Below are positions 36,009 to 48,447 of a stretch of DNA of 64,000 bases, in pieces. Within the stretch, counting starts at the first letter, position 1. Every line of letters begins with the position of its first letter. This DNA comes from Polytrichum commune. Taxonomy: Eukaryota > Streptophyta > Polytrichopsida > Polytrichales > Polytrichaceae. Both the position numbers and the translations under genes were made by a program. Under the pieces are notes generated by a model, which ran no database searches, was not told the DNA's origin, and worked only from the letters and a program-made list of their open reading frames with translations. The stretch is from assembly GCA_950295325.1 (NCBI GenBank), contig OX485803.1:61953554-62017553 (forward strand), written 5' to 3'.

Positions 36009-36150
36009 TTAACTTTAAGCCTTACGCCCCATGTCCTATGGCGAAGTTGGAGTATGTCTAAGGGTAGGCATACGGCCTCCGCATGGACATGCACGGGCAG
36101 CTCGGAAAATAATAAATTCCTAAAGCTTAATCATGCACGCCTAAGGAGTA

Positions 36151-36180
36151 GGGGGTTAGGGTTAGGGTTAGGGGGGGGGG
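36151..36180. repeat. Interstitial telomere-like repeat and G-run
   Basis: GGGGGTTAGGGTTAGGGTTA followed by about ten G. A second cluster, GGGTTTAGGGGTTAGGGTTT, lies at 36422-36445. Confidence 0.8.
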
Positions 36181-37531
36181 GTCTCGGGCTCTTCCTTTTC
36201 CTTAGGGGTGTCAGGTTTTGGGAAGTAATAATCCCCCTCCCTTTTGGCAAGGCCGGCCGGCAGCCTGTGAGCCTCATCATTTATTTGTATGTGCACTTCC
36301 ACCGTCCTCCTAGCACGGCCCACTTGAGCGGTTTTTGCACCTTTCCCGGATCATGCCATGTAAGAAGTATATAGGCTCGCTTGGGAGTTAGCTTAACTTA
36401 GTGGACGGATGGGTGGGTTGTGGGTTTAGGGGTTAGGGTTTAGGGCCGTTTGTATGGTGGCGATGATTGTGTGGAAGAATTGTATATTGATTTTACGTCG
36501 AAACAACGGTAAAAAGTGAAGAATGGGGTTCGTTGTTTAGGAAATACTAGGGTGACACATGCATTTTGTAGTTGTCTTTGGGGGTTGTTAGGCCACATTG
36601 GCGTGTTGGATGCAGTTAGTTGGTTTGGAACGTCGAGGAAGGCTTGTGGGAGTAGAAGTACGTCGAGATGGTGTTAGAAAGGTTGATTCCCTAGACTAGC
36701 ACAGTGCGCTAGCCTCGGTGAGCACGGCATTGTTGAGCGGCCGGATGATGGTCTCTTTCCAAAGGAAGGGGTGGCGACTGAGAAACTCTGTTAGATTAGG
36801 GTTTGGTTGTGGAAAACCCTACAATACGCGATCTGAGTGCTCCCCGTGAACGGAGAGTCTTGGAATTAGAGGAGGAGTATGCTTGTTCGGTATGTGATTC
36901 CATTGAACGCAACCAAGGAGGTGAGTGATTTTATGACATAGAGGCTCATATCAACTTGATGGGGTCCAATTGGAAGAGAGACTTGAGACTAACTAATACT
37001 AAATTTTGGAATAATGAAAGAAACTTATTTGTGATGGAGTTGTGAAAGGGACACTTCAACACAAAAGCATGCCTTGTTTTCAATTATGTCTTCACAACAA
37101 CAACAACAACCAAAAATAACAATAAATTTTATATATTTATATATTTATATCATAATTATATATCCCTGGGCATGCCTTGTCCGTTCATTCATTCATTCAT
37201 TCATTCACTTGTTTATTTGTGTACGACTGTAAGTTGCACCGCCCTTTTTTAAAACAATAAATAAAAACGTATTTTTGATCCACCTTTCATGATAAGTTTA
37301 CCTATTTTGTGCAACTCTTATTTAGTTGGTTACATATTGCCATAATGCTTTGTTTGTGATCAGGCTTATAGGTGTGTAGTTTTTCTGGTTAAATTTTGGA
37401 ATGTTGAATTCAAAAACCTCTTTAAATATAAGACCCATAGCTCCCAACATCTCATAATTCTAGGATTATACCCAAGTTACAAAATGTAAGTATAAAGCTT
37501 ACAAATACATTTCCAAAGGTGCTTCAAGATT
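36181..37531. other. Intergenic, no gene recognised
   Basis: Contains short (AAC)n near 37087, TATATTTA repeats near 37129 and (ATTC)n near 37185-37205. No coding region is supported. Confidence 0.4.
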
Positions 37532-37540
37532 CAGCTATTT

Positions 37541-37883
37541 GGCCCCAAGCTAGATCACATCTTCATTCAGTTGGGCCCCGGCCCTCCCACGCCTCCTTCA
37601 TTGCCCGGTCTTCATGCCCGCACCAGCATCAGAACTCTTTCCTGTTGGGAACCAATGTGACAATACATGATCACTCAAGCCACCGAGCTCCTTTGGCATG
37701 TGAAGGAACTCCATCAATCAACTTGGGAATAATGAAAGTGATGTCAACTTGAATATTTGTAATTTTGGCCGGGTATTGTCACGTTGGTTCCCAACGAGGA
37801 AGAGTTCCCATGCAGGTGCAGGCAGTGAAGGAGGCGTTGGAGGGGCGGGGCCCAGCCGAATGAAGATGTGATCTAGCCCGGGG
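37541..37883. mobile_element. Mutator-like foldback MITE, about 343 bp, with 9-10-bp target duplication
   Basis: Long inverted arms at about 37541-37667 and 37773-37883 pair through GCTAGATCACATCTTCATTC, GGGCCCC, CGCCTCCTTCA and GTTGGGAACCAA(T/C)GTGACAAT, with scattered mismatches. They surround a spacer of about 105 bp. The direct repeat CAGCTATTT (extendable to CAGCTATTTG) flanks both sides at 37532-37540 and 37884-37892. Arms over 100 bp plus 9-10-bp duplications fit Mutator-like elements. No transposase is encoded. Confidence 0.75.
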
Positions 37884-38490
37884 CAGCTATTTGTGTCTAG
37901 AATTTTCTTTTTGAAAATTTGTGTTCCAACAAAGTCTAGTTTTTTCTAATTTCAAGAGATCCCAACACATTTCAATATACGTGATTCATTTTCTATTGCT
38001 AGCCTAACAATGAAATAGTGAGATGTCTAGTAGTATGTCATTTTCGTTTTTCTCTAGCCTGTGAGGTGAGAGGTTCAACACCTTGAATATATTGACACAT
38101 ACATGTAGGTTAGTAATTTAAATTCCGACGATCCGTGTTGTAAATCAAGAAAAAACCAAACCTTGAAGCACCTTATCATATTAAAAGCTCAACCTTTAGA
38201 TCTCGATGGACAATACATTGCACAATTCCTTGGTATCATTATGTGGGACAAAGTATCACATGAGCATAATTATTCTTCAATTATGGAATTCCCCGCTTAT
38301 GAAGAGCACTCAGGTTGTGTATTGTGAACTCTTTGAAAGCACAATCATAAATCAACAAAGCTCCTTAATCACAACCTTTTTCTTTGGAAAGACACTAATG
38401 TGTAGTTGCTTAGTATGCTAAGAACTTCTAAACCCATATAAGAGAACCAAATGTATAAATGAGGTCACCTTCCTTTGAAGTTAGTATTCA

Positions 38491-38859
38491 GATAGATAGA
38501 AACTCCAACCCCTTTCAAGCAAGGGGCCGGCGTGAATAAAGTGTCCGGTCATAATGCCAATGACCCGATGCCCACTGGACAAGGGGACATTGGGACAAAT
38601 ACTACTCTCCCCTTTCGAGGATGGACACTATAGTGACACACTATACTAGTTCCTAGCTAACCACTAGTGCCTTGAAGATACCGGACATGGTATCCCCCCA
38701 AAGGGCTTTGAGGTACCCATACAACAAGGTCCAAGGACCCCCCATCATAGTTGGGTGGACTAAGGTGGTGAGCACCACGCCGGCATGGGGAATAGAACCC
38801 ACAACCTCCTCATTGGGGGCCATGAGCCCTAACCACCAAGCCAAGGCCCGCGGTGCCTC
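38491..38859 (-). mobile_element. tRNA-derived SINE, full length, 13-bp target duplication
   Basis: On the minus strand the element starts TGAGGCACCGCGGGCC and holds an A-box-like TGGCTTGGTGG (38843-38833) and a B-box GGTTCTATTCC (38799-38789). The B-box differs from the consensus GGTTCGANTCC at one position. It ends at a TCTATC/TATC-type tail (38491-38502). The 13-bp direct repeat AAGTTAGTATTCA lies at 38478-38490 and 38860-38872. Internal RNA polymerase III boxes, a tRNA-like head, no coding and a long target duplication together define a SINE mobilised by LINE machinery. Confidence 0.85.
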
Positions 38860-38872
38860 AAGTTAGTATTCA

Positions 38873-39932
38873 CATGGGATCCGAGGGCATTTGACTAGGA
38901 GAGGGCAGGGGAAATTATTTGCCCATGGATTTTGTTATCCCTCCTTATACGTAGGAAAATCAATTACTATTGAAAAATTTAAGGAGTGTTATTCATAGTT
39001 GTAAATACATTCTAAAAGCATGGAACTATATACTATTATTTCTTGGTTTTTTTCATTCACTTCAATCATTCGTTCATTGTCCCCCCCCCCCCCGGCCCCA
39101 ATTGGACAAGTTTGCCATGTGACAAGCATTGAGAGTATAGAAAAAATTAATCAAATTGGCCCCAAATGTCCATGTAATCCAATGTCCGCATTGCAACTTG
39201 CGCCCTAACCCTTGAATCCACCGCCATTATCACATCGGATCTTAGTCTTGAAGAACCTTCACACCCAAACCAAAAAAGAATTTAGCCTTGAGGAACGACA
39301 CCCATGCTATCATTGACCTCATGTAGTTTCTATGTGCACCTTTGTGACGTTCCTCACGTCACAAGTTAATAAGTGGTATGTAGTGTACATGGGTGTTTGT
39401 TTAACGAAGAAGATTCACAACCATTTGGTGAATGAGGCGGCATTCCAAGATTAGGGCAGAGTAGTGCACAATCCTAGGCTCGCATGCAGGACTCCGTGAT
39501 CGGAGGATGTAGGCGTCCAAAGGACTATGTCTGACAAACCCCCTTGAGCCTCATGGCCCTTTGAAGTTACCTAGTTTGTAACTTAGTATAGCCTTCATTT
39601 CTTGATAAATTGTTCAAATTTTAGAACATGACATACTCCATTGTATCAAACCTGAACTTTGCCTTTATTCATCAATAATGTGTATTTTTTCTTTGAAAGT
39701 GTATTGTTGCTCAATTTGTGACAAAGATACTAACAAAGATATAACAAAGATATAGTTTTTTGGTGAATTTTTCCCTAACTATATACCTTATCATGAACAT
39801 ATGAACACTATTATTCTTAAATTTAAATTTTGGGAGAATCATAAAGACACTCAAATTCATATAATAAACATGAAAATATCATTGTAATGTGCCTAATGGA
39901 AGATATCCTAGACAAACATTTGTGTTCATTTG

Positions 39933-39966
<34 letters not shown>

Positions 39967-41619
39967 GGATAAAATATTGTTAGAAAGTTTGAAATTTATG
40001 AGTATATCCTATCCATGGATGTATGATAACATGATCCATCATAGTCGATTCTAACAACTATTTCACAATATAAATGTGATAAAGTTATGAGATCAAATTA
40101 TAGATTATAATTATATGACAATTGAAATTTTTCAATAAATAAAAATAAACAAATCAATCAAATGGTTTATTTGTCAAAATAAGAAATATTGATGATTTGA
40201 CTTCTCCTAATATTATTATGTTCATTTTATTTTCATGCTTTCTTTCCTCATTTCAATATATTTTACACCACCAATATAATAATATATTTATATAGTATGA
40301 ATAGAACTAATCTTAACATACTATTAACATATCAAAATTATTTAACATTAATAATTGTTTATAGTTGTTTATATTTGTGACAATCGTTTTTTAAATTTAA
40401 CATATTATATATTGAAACTCTTAGCCATGCAAAATAAATGATAGATGAATCGAAATAAAAATTGGTTGTAAACACATGTCATAGCAACTTGCCACTTGTT
40501 ACACATGTGGACACATACATTCTTCATGCAAATAAATTCGTAGAATCTCAGGCCACATCAAGGCCTTGGTGACAACTTGTATGAGGTTAGAAAATAGGGT
40601 TAGAGTATCTTCAAGTCACATCATGGTTTTAACCCTTCATGTCTTATGTGACCATAATATGGATGTGAGTAATTCACTCTGACCCGTTTGACACTTGGTT
40701 TGGATGGTCTCTTCATTATTTTAGCTACTCCCCTTGTTCACGTTCAAATATGTTATATTTTGCCACATGATTAATTTTGAATGAACAACGCTAGTTATTT
40801 TTGGATTAATTCAAATATGGAAATGTGCTCGCAACTAGATTACACTAGGATTGGACCACAAACCAAAACTTGGCATTTGTCACCTTTGCAACTTCAGGGC
40901 AACATACCCTAAACATGTATTTTTCTTTTCTTTTCTTTTTTCTTTTTTCTTCTGTAGATTCCTATGTGCAAATGATTCCTGATTGATTTGAACATTTGCA
41001 TGACACACAAATGCAACATATTTTAAACACATACCATTGTAATTTTTTAATTGGTCATGTGTTGGTGGGTGTAAATCTATTTGGAAGGTGCATAGTTGTG
41101 GCACCACCGCCTCAAATTGCGTAGGTATGTTGCCTCTCTTTTAAACGAGGCTAACATTTTGCCATTTGGAGATGTTCTGAGTGGAGGTTTGATCAAAAAA
41201 CCAACCCCTAATTTCATTTCTAAAGCAATGTCCATTGAGAGCACTACTGACATTCCTATTATAATCTCCTACATAACAAATCTTCAACGTTTAAATCTAG
41301 ACTATGAGTAATCACCTCAAACTTGCAAACATCTATACAGTTGGATTTGTCAAAAAAAAAATTGGAGCTTCAGCTACAGGTCGTTCAAATTGCGTCACTT
41401 TTATGGGTAGATTTGAGGGAAATTGGGCATGGGAAATCTCAAAAACCACTTATTTGAGATTTTACAAAATTATAGGGACAAATCTATAATAGCTAGGAGG
41501 GGAGAAGGGGTCTTTTGTGCCAACCTAAAGGTACTTACTTAAACTAAGCTCCATCCGACCCTCTTGGTGAACTCATATAGATTTTTTGACCATACGACTT
41601 TACTTGAGTGCCACGAATC
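38873..41619. other. AT-rich intergenic DNA
   Basis: Contains poly(C) at about 39079-39094 and (AT)n at about 39939-39966. The 39.7-40.8 kb stretch is extremely AT-rich. No gene or further structured repeat was recognised. Confidence 0.45.
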
Positions 41620-41695
41620 CTTAGCCAAAGAATACCCCTTTCTACACTCACGTTAGTTCGTACATGGTATGAAGAATCCACCCCTTGGGCTAACA
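41620..41695 (+). repeat. Dispersed repeat family B, short fragment
   Basis: Matches the 3' end of the copies at 53490-54490 and 58580-59270: ATACCCCTTTCTACACTC...GTTCGTACATGGTATGAAG and CCACCCC. Confidence 0.55.
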
Positions 41696-42541
41696 AAAGA
41701 GTTTCGAATAGAATTCATATATGAAATTTAAACATTCTCAAATTATAAGAAATGCACACCAAAACACAACTAAATAAAACTTGACAACTAGACATTGATC
41801 ATCCGTATGTTTGCCATAGAGGGAAGAAAGAAAATACTCCTAAATTTCTTACACTATTACCAACCTTCATTTAAACTAACTTGTATTCATGTATCATCCA
41901 TAAATAGTCTCTTGTGCATTAATACATCATAACTCTACTTGTGCTTGTAACACATAAAACGTTTCAAACCAAAGCAATGAAATCTTCAATCATGAGAATA
42001 CAATCATTTTAAAACTCAAAATGTCCTACTCGGAGTTCACCAAGTTGTTATAGGCCACCAATTTTGGGGAAGTGAAACTTAGACATATATCAACAAGGTT
42101 AAACTACGTGGCTATGGCTCAATGTATGACATATATACAAAATTTCTACAAGCCTCGTCAAGTCTTAAATTCATGTTTTAGAAAGCCTTGTCGAGCTTGT
42201 AGGGGTGTAATTAAGGTGCGTGTAGAATTCATGTGAGAGCAATGATAGCATGTGTTTTAATTCACGAGGGTTAAATTTACAATTTGCATAGAAATATGGT
42301 ACGATGGGGACAATTTGGAAGCAAATCAAAGAAACTGGAAAATCAATTTATATAAGTACTATATGTACATTGAAATATAACCTAGTATGTGGTTAATAAT
42401 AACCAACATCGGGCAATCCGACATGAATTTGAGCCATTGGTCCTACCCTGCCCACGAATCCTTTTGATGCAAGGTGGGGTTTACTGCCTACCTTGCGGTG
42501 GGTGGGCTCTTGGCTTCCTACCTACCTACCTTGTTTTTTCC

Positions 42542-42625
42542 CTGTCAAGTATAGAGAAGAACTCACAACAGGAATCGAACTGCCTACCACTCCACTAACA
42601 TCCGGTAGTTTAGGGTCATCTCGGA
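42542..42625 (-). mobile_element. tRNA-like SINE family 2, copy 1 (fragment)
   Basis: The minus strand reads GGAGTGGTAGGC, then a B-box-like AGTTCGATTCC (42581-42571), then CTCTATACTTGACA. The same order occurs at 44848-44947. The flanking TACCTACCTACC tract may be part of the 3' tail. Neither end is delimited by a target duplication. Confidence 0.5.
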
Positions 42626-42798
42626 ACAGTATGTGATTATTAGATGCACTTACATGTATGGTTATTTGGTGGGGAGAATTTTATTGATTGGGATTCAATT
42701 TGAAGATCCACGTCTCCATAGCCATTTACATCATAGTTTTGGGAGCCCGTATGAAGATATTGCCAAAGGGCAAGGTCTTCTTAAGACAAGGGTTCAAC

Positions 42799-42810
42799 CC
42801 CCCCCCCCCC
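42799..42810. repeat. Poly(C) run
   Basis: About 12 consecutive cytosines in otherwise AT-rich DNA. Confidence 0.95.
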
Positions 42811-43461
42811 AACAAACACATGATGCATGAATGACTAACTTTAATGAAGAAAACGATTCATATAAAAAGTATAAGGTATATTCATAGTACAAATAATTAT
42901 ATGTATATATGTCAACTTCTCCTTTGATAATGCCTAGAAGTATATTTCCTTCTACTTAAGTTATAGGGAGGGGAAAAAGAACGATACGTAAGAAAACACC
43001 CCCTTCATTAAAGGCCCTAATTTCAAAGCTACGTGACTCCCTCACCCCCTAAACACCGAGAAGGATTTTTGTTTGTGTCCAAGCATCGGCCTTACCCATT
43101 CATACCAATTGTACATATCTATGGTATAATATCCCAAATTGGGACACGTGAATAGCTATATGTAGGTGTGAACAATCTCATAGTCATAAGCATGCCATTT
43201 GTATGGTCAAGTCCATCATTAGAGGTACATGTTCTCTTTTTAAGGCTATTGAATTTGGATGACATTGTTCATAGGGTTATGGGGAGATTTGGGCTTGGGT
43301 TTTGAAGGGTTAAAATTGAATTTCCGTGTCATGTAAAGTACAAATAAACACATGCATGTTTCATACTATTTCAAAGCTTAGAATTTTAAGATGTTTTGTG
43401 ATAGAGAGGCACGCTCGTATTCAGTAAAGATAGACATGCCTGATTCGGTAACTTGCCTTAT

Positions 43462-43757
43462 TGGACACCTATATTTGAGTGGTATATGATGAGGTTTGGC
43501 TCCAAGGACAGACACCAAAAGGACGTATGTCTAAAAGAGATTGGACTACGTGCTCAAACTATAATAACCGTTCTAGGCTCAGTAGTCAACTTGCTTGGGG
43601 GGACGTACATGACCATTGAATGAGCACGAGAATCTTCACTTTGATATTGAATAAGATATTCATACAAGCTCCAAAAGTTACGAGGAAAGTGGCTGCGTCC
43701 TCGATTTGGATTTGCTAACCATCTTGTACTAATCGTGTGTTTTATATCCCAAAAAGT
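43462..43757 (-). repeat. Dispersed repeat family A, copy 5 (reverse orientation)
   Basis: Reverse complement of the family A order: GGACACCTATATTTGAGTGG at the left, ATGACCATTGAATGAGCAC in the middle, and TTTGCTAACCATCTTG...GTGTGTTTTATATCC at the right. Confidence 0.7.
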
Positions 43758-44819
43758 GTTATTTTAAGACACGTCTACATTAATCCCCTCTATTCGGCTT
43801 GAAGCATGCATGAAATGTTCAACCGGTCATTCGCAAGTAATATGTTCAATTCAAGTGTGTTTGTAAGTATGCCCAAACTATGCCCGGTTGGTCAATCCAA
43901 GTCAAATTAATGTTCGGCCAAATGTTCAAGCAAAGCCCATTCTTCTTTGGGGACCCCACTATCGGATTGTACACCCATATGTGCAATTACACTAGTTTCC
44001 CACCATTCCACACTATTTTGAATACTTTCCACCAGTCACAAAATACGGTAACTAAATTTCTATTACATTTTTCATACAAATTATTTGACAAAGTTATTAG
44101 TTTTTGTTCATTGGCTTTGACCCAAGGTAAAATTTGCATAGGTAAAGTAAAGAGGCGTCCTATTCGCAAAAGCAACCTAACTGCACATATTAGTAGACAA
44201 AATTAGCTGAGTGCATCTCTTACACATGTTATCGTGGTCCACTATAATTATGACATACTATGATAATTTTGGTCCATGTAATTTTTTCGACCCATGCCAG
44301 TTTTGAATCCATGATATCATTTGTTCAAACTAGGAATGTGAAATCAATGTTTCATTCTTATGCATTTTAAAAAAAAACTTTTGACTTTAAATTGTGATAT
44401 CAATATTATACCAAAATATGAATATTTTATTTAAAAAAATCATAATTCAATACTAAAAGTTTATTAGTCTATAAGCCACCATAATTTGCAACCCACACAT
44501 GGAATTTTTCACCCACGCTAACATTTAGTCCATAGTGAAAGGTTTGAAAGGTGTAGCTCCCCAACAATCCTAGTCACGATACTCCTTTTGGTCAATACCA
44601 TAGCCTTGACTATCCCTAAAGGCCTAAAGAAGCCAAAAAATGGTTGCAAGAGTTTTTCAAGAAGATATTCCTCAAGAAAACACACATTCAAACCTTATAC
44701 ATACATCTTTTTGCATCAAACATAGAACAATAATTTAAAGGTAGAGAGAGATTAGTAATAACAATGTTACAAAATAGGTGGGAGAGTTGATTTGAGAAAA
44801 GATGCTTTTTCTTTTCTTT

Positions 44820-44947
44820 CTTTTTTGGAACATTTGACTAGTTTTTTTGTCAAGCATAGAGACGATTTCACTCGCGGGAATTGAACCGCCAACCACTCCG
44901 TTTGGTTTGGGTACCTCTCCACCCTCATCTAGTAATTTAGAATAGTT
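44820..44947 (-). mobile_element. tRNA-like SINE family 2, copy 2
   Basis: The minus strand shows GGAGTGGTTGGC, a consensus B-box GGTTCAATTCC (44887-44877) and CTCTATGCTTGACA, followed on that strand by a pyrimidine/purine tail near 44820. Upstream ATTACTAGATG parallels ACTACCGGATG of copy 1. The A-box is weak. Confidence 0.5.
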
Positions 44948-45122
44948 GTCTTGAGATGATAAGAAGTCGTGTTTCAATGGTTGAAGTTATAAAGGTGTTA
45001 GTCTAGGGGATTATGGTTTGCAACATGCTGAAGAGTGGAGTGCAAAGAGATGTTTTAAACCAAAGGGAAGCACTATCTGAAGCATTGTAAGTTCCAAAAC
45101 CCTACTTTAACCCATAACTTTC

Positions 45123-45328
45123 CAAGCCTATGAAATGGTTTGTTTAAAGTGCTTCTCATTCAATGTTGGTTGAGGGATTTTCATGGACAAGTTTTTGAGG
45201 TTGAAATGGGACTTGTCCGTAGGATCTTGAAACATGAGAGATGAGCTACAACGAGGGAAAGAATGGGCACAAATACATTTGGATTTTTTAGATTATAACA
45301 ACGGAAGGGAGGGGATGCACAAGAAAAT
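45123..45328. repeat. Dispersed repeat, partner of 13413-13617
   Basis: Same ordered blocks as the copy in the LRR-gene intron: CAAGCCTATGAAA, CATTCAATGTTGGTTG and TTTTCATGGACAAGTTTT. Overall identity looks roughly 75-80% by eye. Confidence 0.65.
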
Positions 45329-47955
45329 TCCATGTTTTATCCCCCGAGAAAAGACCTTTGACTAATCAAATTAACCTAGAAAATGAGTGGAGTTCTAGTG
45401 TGATTTTTTGTACTCTATATTCCTTTTAAGTAATAAAAGCTACATTTTCATCCATTTTTTGGATAGACGGAAATCCCAATTATCATCCATCCCCGTGAGT
45501 CCTAAACCCATTTATATACCATACTAAACATACCTTCTAGGATCCTATAACATATCTTCAACCCCTATATTAATTTTACAAAAAAATAATGGCCCATGTT
45601 TTATGTCCATCTTACTTACTTATAATGGGATTGTCTACATTTAATGGCCCCTTCATTATTTGGAATTCCTTTATAATTTTTATTTCAAATGATTTTAATC
45701 CTCTCTATATTATGCCGCACGTCGTTTTTAAAATGCACCAAGTGATCTACCCGTGATTCCAATAAATTGTGTATCGTTATTTTCTTCTATGTACACTAAT
45801 TTTATTTAATTTTAGCCATTGATGTCTTTATCATGTTGAATTGGCATGAATGTTGATTCATACAAAGTGCTTACTTCATAAATAAATAAATAAAATTTCC
45901 ATCCCTACAACCTCTTGTAAATATTACTTTACTTAAGATGATTAATGATTAGTAAATTTTATTTTAAGGTTGTATTCATCATTAATTTCTCTTATGTGCA
46001 ATCTTTATTTCAAACATATCTTTAGTGTCAAATTCTTTATCATATTGAAGTTCATGTGATTGTTGGTACATACATAAAATTCATCTTCTAGGAAAACATT
46101 AAACATGTATAATGTTTTAATTTTTGTGATGAGCTCTTTATCATTTTTTATTTTACTTTATATTTAAGGCGAGGAGGACAATGACAACTATGACAATAAA
46201 AATGGCCATCTCACAATACTATAGCAATTCCAAATGGAACTATGTTTCTTTATTCATCAATTTATATATATAACACATTGAAATATCCATCGTATTCCTT
46301 GTAAAAGAAACTCATAACCGATTCCAGACCTTTTCTAGCATTTTAAGTCGTCAATTTGTCACAACCATTGCAACCCATTGTGTAACAACACCAATTTTCA
46401 TACACCGTTGTCACAAACCATCTGCAATTCTAAATTAAAAGTTTGGATGGGCAAAAGCAAAATCAAGACAATCAAAAGTAATTTTTCTGAAAGAAGAAAA
46501 ATTCAAATTTGTGTAGATAAACCTTTAATTTTGGGGATCCACTGATCATGTTGCCATATTTGACAACATAGCCACAACACAAGTTGGCAGTGAACATCAA
46601 ATAGTTTCAACATTGTTTTAGTTTCACTTTGAGAAAGACATTGATGCTTCCCTATACATAGCTATAGGACTCCTCTTAACAATATATGGTAACAATGAGA
46701 CAAAACTTGCCCATTAATTGATCATATCATCACATGGTGTTTGAATGCTATGGATGAATGGTGTAACATCAATAGGTCTTTGTTCCAAAATTTGTTCAAG
46801 GTCACTAATGCACTTTTAGCATCCTTGAATCCTATTCTATGGACCACCGCGTTCCATGCACATTGTCAACTTCTTCCACATGTTCATTGTCAGCTGCATC
46901 ACCACCTCCATCAAGCAAACTTATAATTTCCTCCTCAATAGGTATGTAGGGATTGTTTAAATCAAATTCCAGTTCATAATTTGATGAACTCATGTGCATT
47001 CATAGTGGGTCCACTTTCACTCTCTTTAAATACCGATGCTAATTGTTCCAACTCTTTCTCTTGTATTGCTTCTTGAGCTTCTCTATCTCTCATGATTCCC
47101 TCCTTTGCTTCCATATAGTAAAAAAAGAACCTTGAAAAATACATGTATGTTTCCAACAATTTATGATTGTTAATGCAGTAACTTCAAGCAAAAAATCTAA
47201 CCTACTATACACTCAAAAGTGATTATCTGCATGATGCATGCATGTAACAATAGTTTCAATCCAAGTTACAATTTATCAAGGGTGGATTCTCTTGAAGAGA
47301 GGATCATAATTTATTTTATTTTTTAAAGTAAAAATTCTCCATAATGGTTAATAGTAAGCACTTACTAGTGTATTCTTTTTTTAAGGTTCGTCATAGACCG
47401 CAATTCTCCTTAACTTGTATGCAGTTTTAACACTTATCATGGTGGATTGTATGGACATGGATGGCATTTTATTACTTATAAGGAATATATAGACTATAAT
47501 AAATAACATTGGCATGGGAAATATAAGTAATGATAGGGTGAAAACAAATAGGTTGTTCTAAAGAATTAAGTAATTTTAAGGAACCTTTGATTCATGCCTT
47601 GGAAGTAAATAGCCTTTAAATAAATACCCCTCCGCTGTACATGGTACACAAATATCCTATAGAGTGACCCACTTGTGATGCCCCAACTCGCTACACACAT
47701 CAACTTAATGCCCACATCATGCTAACTAAAATTGTGCATGCTTGAATTAATGTGCTCTATTCTAGATAGAAGGTGCATTGCAATTTCATCTACAAGTGAA
47801 TAACCTCAATTGCAAACTCTCGAGACAAATATTATAAACATGAGATTTCACATAGGTTGAAAATTACATATGCCAAATATGCATATGATCTTTATGTACA
47901 TATATATTATATAATGACACAAATATTCACTACTAGAGTATAATTCTCACTTGTT
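45329..47955. other. Intergenic, no gene recognised
   Basis: AT-rich. A minus-strand stretch at 46974-47159 (AKEGIMRDREAQEAIQEKEL) looks superficially coding but is too short and matches no family known to me. Confidence 0.4.
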
Positions 47956-48447
47956 GGGTGCATCGACGTGGAACAATAGGTTTAACATTTCAAAACTAAA
48001 CTATCACCACGGGGGGATCACTCCATTGTGAAGTTGAACACCAGGTGCGACCAAAAAAAATCTTCTTTTGGTAAGTTGCACCACCAAAATGGGTCAACAT
48101 TTTATCAAATTTTTTTCAAGAGTAGATATACACAGTACCTATGACATAGTTAAAAGTGGTAACTAAATTTGATGATTTGTTTTTTTCATAAAACATACCA
48201 TTTCTAACTAGAATGACACAGAATTGAACTAAAACAATTACTATATATATATATATATATATGACTACAAATTTCAAAAAAATATACAAAAGATACTATC
48301 AATGGTTATGTATATGTAGAAAATATATCATAAATTTTAAAATTATATATGGCATGTAATATAGGGGAAGCAAACTTTGTCCGCACGTGGTGTCAAGTTG
48401 ACAATGAAGTGACCTCCCCGTGACTATCACTTAGGTATCATGCACCC
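47956..48447. mobile_element. Candidate inverted-repeat element, about 490 bp
   Basis: GGGTGCAT at 47956 and ATGCACCC ending at 48447 form the tips. Inside, TATCACCACGGGGGG.TCACT.CATTGT.AA.TTGA and ACCA(G/C)GTGCG on the left match the inverse of the right arm with one indel of about 26 bp. The interior carries (AT)n near 48241-48263. No target duplication is evident. Confidence 0.45.

Noticed and set aside
38653-38866. Short open frames on both strands across the SINE
   Set aside because: They overlap the tRNA-derived head and body of the SINE and vary with its sequence.
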